Positions 34,133 to 37,208 of a stretch of DNA of 37,208 nucleotides are shown here, one piece after another. A program made the position numbers and the translations under genes. The stretch covers positions 1 to 37,208 of the forward strand of contig JAPWTX010000015.1 of the NCBI GenBank assembly GCA_028275825.1, read 5' to 3'. Position 1 is the first letter of the stretch. Every line of letters starts with the position of its first letter. The notes under the pieces are model-generated. The model saw only the letters and a list, made by a program, of their open reading frames with translations, had not been told where the DNA came from and searched no databases. This DNA is from Ignisphaera sp. GTDB taxonomy: Archaea; Thermoproteota; Thermoprotei_A; Sulfolobales; Ignisphaeraceae.

Positions 34133-35005
34133 ACCAAGTATTTTTCCAAGTATTGACCCTAGTACGTATAGCAGTATCGATACACTGAATATCAGTATAG
34201 TTGTTTCGCTGAATTCTTTTATATAGCTTCTATTATGTAGAATAGCTACGTAAAACGTTAGATAAGATACAACAGCTAACGCTATTACCACCATAGTTAT
34301 GAAAGCTATCATCAAGTTGTTTATGATGAAGTAAGGTGTTGCTAAGAGAAGTGCTACAGATATGTATGCCAGTAATGTGTAGATAGCTGCTAAACCTGGA
34401 CTAGCTCTATCCTCATTTTTTGCCTGCGTATAGGAGGCTATACCCATAGATATTGATGCCGCTATACCTGCTAGAAGACCTGTTAAACCTGCGCTCAACG
34501 TGTTTTCGAATGCACCTAGAGAACCTGTATAGATACCTGTAAGCTCTACTAATGCATCTGAAACTCCAAGAGTTATAGCACCTATATACTTAACCCTCCC
34601 CTCATCTATACTCGATAGGAACTCTTTTTCATGCTCTTCTTCATCTAAAATTATCCTTTCAACCTCTTCCCTCAGCCCTGGTCTCAGCTTAACCATCTCT
34701 CTATAGATAGCTGTAGCTGACCTCTCTTTAGCTTCGAGAATCTTTAGTAGAACTGTTAAACCGAATAGATAGAACATAACTGTATAGATAAACACCTTAA
34801 ACATATGTGCCCTTGAAGAACATTCACCTACAACACTTCTCCAGAAAAGATAATGTTTATATTCATCCTCAGCTGCTCTCAAGAGTGCTTCTCTCAAATT
34901 CTTTTTCATAAAAGGTTTTCCAGCGAGAGATCTGTACAGATGATGCGAAAAATATTCGTCTCTACACATCTCCCGAACAACACCACCTATATCCACAGCT
35001 AACAC
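34112..35005 (-). CDS. Ferritin-like/VIT1 fusion iron transporter
   Basis: About 297 residues. N-terminal ferritin-like (erythrin) domain with EMCRDEYFSHHLYR, AEDEYKHYLFW and DEEEHEKEFL metal-binding helices (about 10-130), then a VIT1/CCC1 membrane domain starting GAITLGVSDALVELTGIYTG (about 140-160) and four to five helices. Fe(II)/Mn(II) transport into or out of the cell or across a membrane; the ferritin part probably senses or delivers iron, as in MbfA. GTG 35005 directly follows the TAG of the upstream gene; GTG 34996 (SD TAGGTG) is an alternative. The last residues (LTSSPP) and stop are encoded by the element end at 34105-34132. Confidence 0.85.
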   Translation of the reverse strand: MLAVDIGGVVREMCRDEYFSHHLYRSLAGKPFMKKNLREALLRAAEDEYKHYLFWRSVVGECSSRAHMFKVFIYTVMFYLFGLTVLLKILEAKERSATAIYREMVKLRPGLREEVERIILDEEEHEKEFLSSIDEGRVKYIGAITLGVSDALVELTGIYTGSLGAFENTLSAGLTGLLAGIAASISMGIASYTQAKNEDRASPGLAAIYTLLAYISVALLLATPYFIINNLMIAFITMVVIALAVVSYLTFYVAILHNRSYIKEFSETTILIFSVSILLYVLGSILGKILGLTSSPP

Positions 35006-36919
35006 CTAGTGTTTTACTCTACGTATACGATCCTTAACCAGATGTTCAAAAGCTTTAGCAATATCTACAACTAGCAGTACTAAGAGTATGAGGATGATGG
35101 CTGTCACTGTGTAATTACTCAAATCAACAAGATCTTTTTCTGCATTACTTAGAGCTAGAACGAATTTTAGCGGGTATATGGATAGAGATGCTATGATTAT
35201 GAGTATAGCTCTCTTTATAATCTTCTGGTAGACTGAGGGTGTAACCCATAGCTTCTCGACAACTCTATCTCTTAAAGCTGTGAATAGAGCTACAAGGTTT
35301 TTGAGTAAGTTGTAAGCGAAGTAGATTATTAGAGCTATCTCTATAGATGATATGAACTGCCATAGAAATGTATATAGATAAGATCCTCCAGAGATTTGGT
35401 AAAAGCTAATCTTATCTAAAGCCACGCTGGAGAGATACACTAACACTATTAGGAGAGCTAAGTTTAAGAGCATCTTCTCCACTATCAACCCTATCGAAGG
35501 TTTTACAACAGGTTTAGCCATAGGTACTTCTATACGTGGCAACATTATCTTCTTCCTAAACCTTATCTCCTCCCTCATTCTATATGTCAATGTTCTCACT
35601 ATGAAGAACCAACTAGAGAACGCTATATACATAAACCCTACTTCGTACATGTTCAAGATAGTTGATATAGCTAGAACTGTTATCCTAACATCTCTTGTAG
35701 CCCAAGGGAATGAGTTCCTCAGTTTAGCTATGAACTCTCTATCCTCTACAATATTACTAACGTAACTTACGCATATAGAGCCTAAGAGAGTTAAACTGAA
35801 TAACGATGTGAATAAGACTAGGTGAATTATATCTACAGCATGAGACACTATTATCTTGGTGATTAGTTGGTAAAACATTGCTGCCATAATCATGGTGTCT
35901 ACAACTCTATCAAGTAGGGTATCGAGGAAAGCTCCAAACCTGCTCTGTGCTTTGAATAACCTAGCTAGTTCTCCATCAACGCCGTCTAGGATTGAGGATA
36001 GAATGGCTAGAACTGCTCCTACCAAGTTCTTACCTAAGAATATGAAGAACGAAGCTAGTATACCTATGGAGAAAACTATGAGTGTAACTATGTTTGGATC
36101 TACATATATTCTTGATCTGTATAGAGCAAGACTTATCTTTGTCGATATCTTTCTGTTTATATACCTAGAAACAATACCGTCGCTCTCCTTGACAAGGTTT
36201 TTAGCTAAGATTTTCCAGTATAGTTCCCTAGCTCTCTCAACATCCTCAGGAGTGTCTATATCTTGCCATAGATAACCAGATACATCTACGTAGCTGACAA
36301 GACCTTCTCTAGCTAGGGTGTTGATGAGATCTGATAGAGATGCTTTTCTACCTTTCTCAGCAACCACCTTCTCTACATAGCTATAGATATTCCTAGGTAT
36401 ATAGAATAAACCTGTATCTATACCGCTATAAGGAGGTATATTCTTACCTGATAAAACAACTGTATTACCATCGATAACTATCTTCAGACCTTCAACAGCA
36501 TCCCTACCCCTAATCAGTCTATCTAAGCAGAGATAGATCTGTGAAGAGCCTTTAGCAGTTTTAACAAGTTTTCTAAGAATAGCAATTTCATATATATGGT
36601 CAGACATAGATAGAACAATATCATCCTCAACACCTCTACTCTTCAAAACTCTTAGAGCTTGGTAAAAAGTCCAGAGATTACCATCACCTTCAGCAACATC
36701 TATAACTAGAACCTCGACATCACCTCTACCTCTAAAGAATTGCTCAAACTCAGACCTAGTCACAACATATATATCCTTAACACCAACTTCGCGGAAAACA
36801 CCAACAACATAATCTAGAATAGTTACACCAGGTTCAAGCTCGATCAAAGTCTTAGGGATACCTGAAACGACAGATCTTAAACGAGTAGCAAAACCAGCTG
36901 CAAGTATAACCCCAATCAA
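35006..36919 (-). CDS. Bifunctional CTP:inositol-1-phosphate cytidylyltransferase/DIPP synthase, C-terminally extended
   Basis: Makes di-myo-inositol-1,1'-phosphate phosphate (DIPP), the heat-stress solute of hyperthermophiles. N-terminal nucleotidyltransferase (1-235): LAAGFATRL and IPKTLIELEP, with SDH at about 106-108. Then the CDP-alcohol phosphotransferase motif D312-x2-DG-x2-AR-x8-G-x3-D-x3-D337 (DGVDGELAR). The archaeal enzyme is usually about 430-450 residues; this one is 637, with an extra region (about 455-637) holding four more predicted membrane helices and no known motif. TTG at 36919 is preceded by GGGTG. It abuts the ferritin-VIT gene (no gap). Confidence 0.92.
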   Translation of the reverse strand: MIGVILAAGFATRLRSVVSGIPKTLIELEPGVTILDYVVGVFREVGVKDIYVVTRSEFEQFFRGRGDVEVLVIDVAEGDGNLWTFYQALRVLKSRGVEDDIVLSMSDHIYEIAILRKLVKTAKGSSQIYLCLDRLIRGRDAVEGLKIVIDGNTVVLSGKNIPPYSGIDTGLFYIPRNIYSYVEKVVAEKGRKASLSDLINTLAREGLVSYVDVSGYLWQDIDTPEDVERARELYWKILAKNLVKESDGIVSRYINRKISTKISLALYRSRIYVDPNIVTLIVFSIGILASFFIFLGKNLVGAVLAILSSILDGVDGELARLFKAQSRFGAFLDTLLDRVVDTMIMAAMFYQLITKIIVSHAVDIIHLVLFTSLFSLTLLGSICVSYVSNIVEDREFIAKLRNSFPWATRDVRITVLAISTILNMYEVGFMYIAFSSWFFIVRTLTYRMREEIRFRKKIMLPRIEVPMAKPVVKPSIGLIVEKMLLNLALLIVLVYLSSVALDKISFYQISGGSYLYTFLWQFISSIEIALIIYFAYNLLKNLVALFTALRDRVVEKLWVTPSVYQKIIKRAILIIIASLSIYPLKFVLALSNAEKDLVDLSNYTVTAIILILLVLLVVDIAKAFEHLVKDRIRRVKH

Positions 36920-36977
36920 ATTAACACCCTAACCCTCTCTCAGCACAAAGAACTACCTAATACATATCAACTGCGAT

Positions 36978-36990
36978 ACTTATATACTTA
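36978..36990 (-). promoter_or_regulatory. TATA-like box for the DIPP synthase operon
   Basis: TAAGTATATAAGT on the minus strand, centred about 65 bases upstream of the TTG at 36919, giving a leader of about 39 bases. It fits an archaeal TATA box. Confidence 0.5.
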
Positions 36991-37170
36991 TCTGATTAAC
37001 CTCAGACCACGTATCATAAGAAACAGATGCAACACATGTTGTAGTTAAGCAATTGATGAACTTCTCCAGTAAATCTAAAATTGTTTAGAGATAGGGTCTA
37101 TTGTCATTTGTCCCCAGATACTCATCTTCATCAGCTTATGTTTGTTGCATCTAGGGGCTTCTACCTCGCG

Positions 37171-37208
37171 TTTCCCCGCTTTCAATATTTGTGAATAGCT
37201 GTAGATAG
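37171..37208 (+). repeat. Stem-loop repeat truncated by window end
   Basis: TTTCCCCGCTTTCAATATTT then GTGAATAGCTGTAGATAG. The start matches the 8151 and 30081 copies, and the end matches the loop motif (TCTGTGAATAGCTGTAAATA, also in reverse at 8369-8399). The element continues beyond the window. Confidence 0.45.

Overview
The window reads as a piece of a hyperthermophilic crenarchaeal (Thermoproteota) chromosome. The support is gene content: a bifunctional CTP:inositol-1-phosphate cytidylyltransferase/DIPP synthase (heat-associated compatible solute), an ESCRT-III/CdvB-like protein, an aKMT-type lysine methyltransferase, an archaeal Lhr helicase, and archaeal promoter architecture (TATA-like boxes, frequent TTG/GTG starts, GGTG-type Shine-Dalgarno sites). 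The DNA is AT-rich. An Ignisphaera-like member of the Desulfurococcales is my best guess, but that is not proven by the sequence.

Layout. 1-1.2 kb: a frameshifted IS200/IS605-type TnpB running off the left edge, with its right-end repeat. 1.3-5.5 kb: a ferredoxin and a minus-strand Lhr helicase operon with two unnamed proteins. 5.6-9 kb: a B12-binding radical SAM protein, a short CdvB-like protein and an aKMT-like methyltransferase, separated by mobile-element debris and a GC-rich stem-loop element. 9.7-11.4 kb: an overlapping pair, a FeS HhH-GPD DNA glycosylase and a radical SAM protein. 11.4-17.2 kb: a carbohydrate-acid cluster with a UxaE-like tagaturonate/fructuronate epimerase, divergent from a xylose-isomerase-like TIM barrel, a very long transaldolase-like protein and a glyoxylate/hydroxypyruvate reductase. 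17.3-23.2 kb: a MoxR-DUF58 pair divergent from DUF4129-like, membrane, 56-residue membrane and DUF4350-like proteins. 23.3-27.9 kb: an HD hydrolase, an ABC exporter membrane domain with no ATPase, a VOC protein, LarB and LarC. 28-34 kb: RpiB-like isomerase, an unknown protein, an inositol-monophosphatase-family enzyme, GuaA and QueT, with several repeat-filled gaps. 34.1-36.9 kb: a DIPP synthase with an extra membrane domain, followed directly by a ferritin-like/VIT1 iron transporter.

The most interesting candidate system is the 11.4-17.2 kb cluster. Its four families fit one route: epimerise a hexuronate to fructuronate, split it with a transaldolase (dihydroxyacetone unit moved to an aldose phosphate, tartronate semialdehyde released), isomerise tartronate semialdehyde to hydroxypyruvate, and reduce that to D-glycerate. 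This would parallel the sulfoquinovose transaldolase pathway. It is a hypothesis from family assignment and gene order.

Two repeat families are scattered between genes: about nine copies of an IS200/IS605-like end (core GGGTGGGGAGGAGGTCAGA), one of which supplies the stop codon of the iron transporter gene, and a stem-loop family beginning TTTCCCCGCTAACGG. No tRNA, rRNA or CRISPR array was found.
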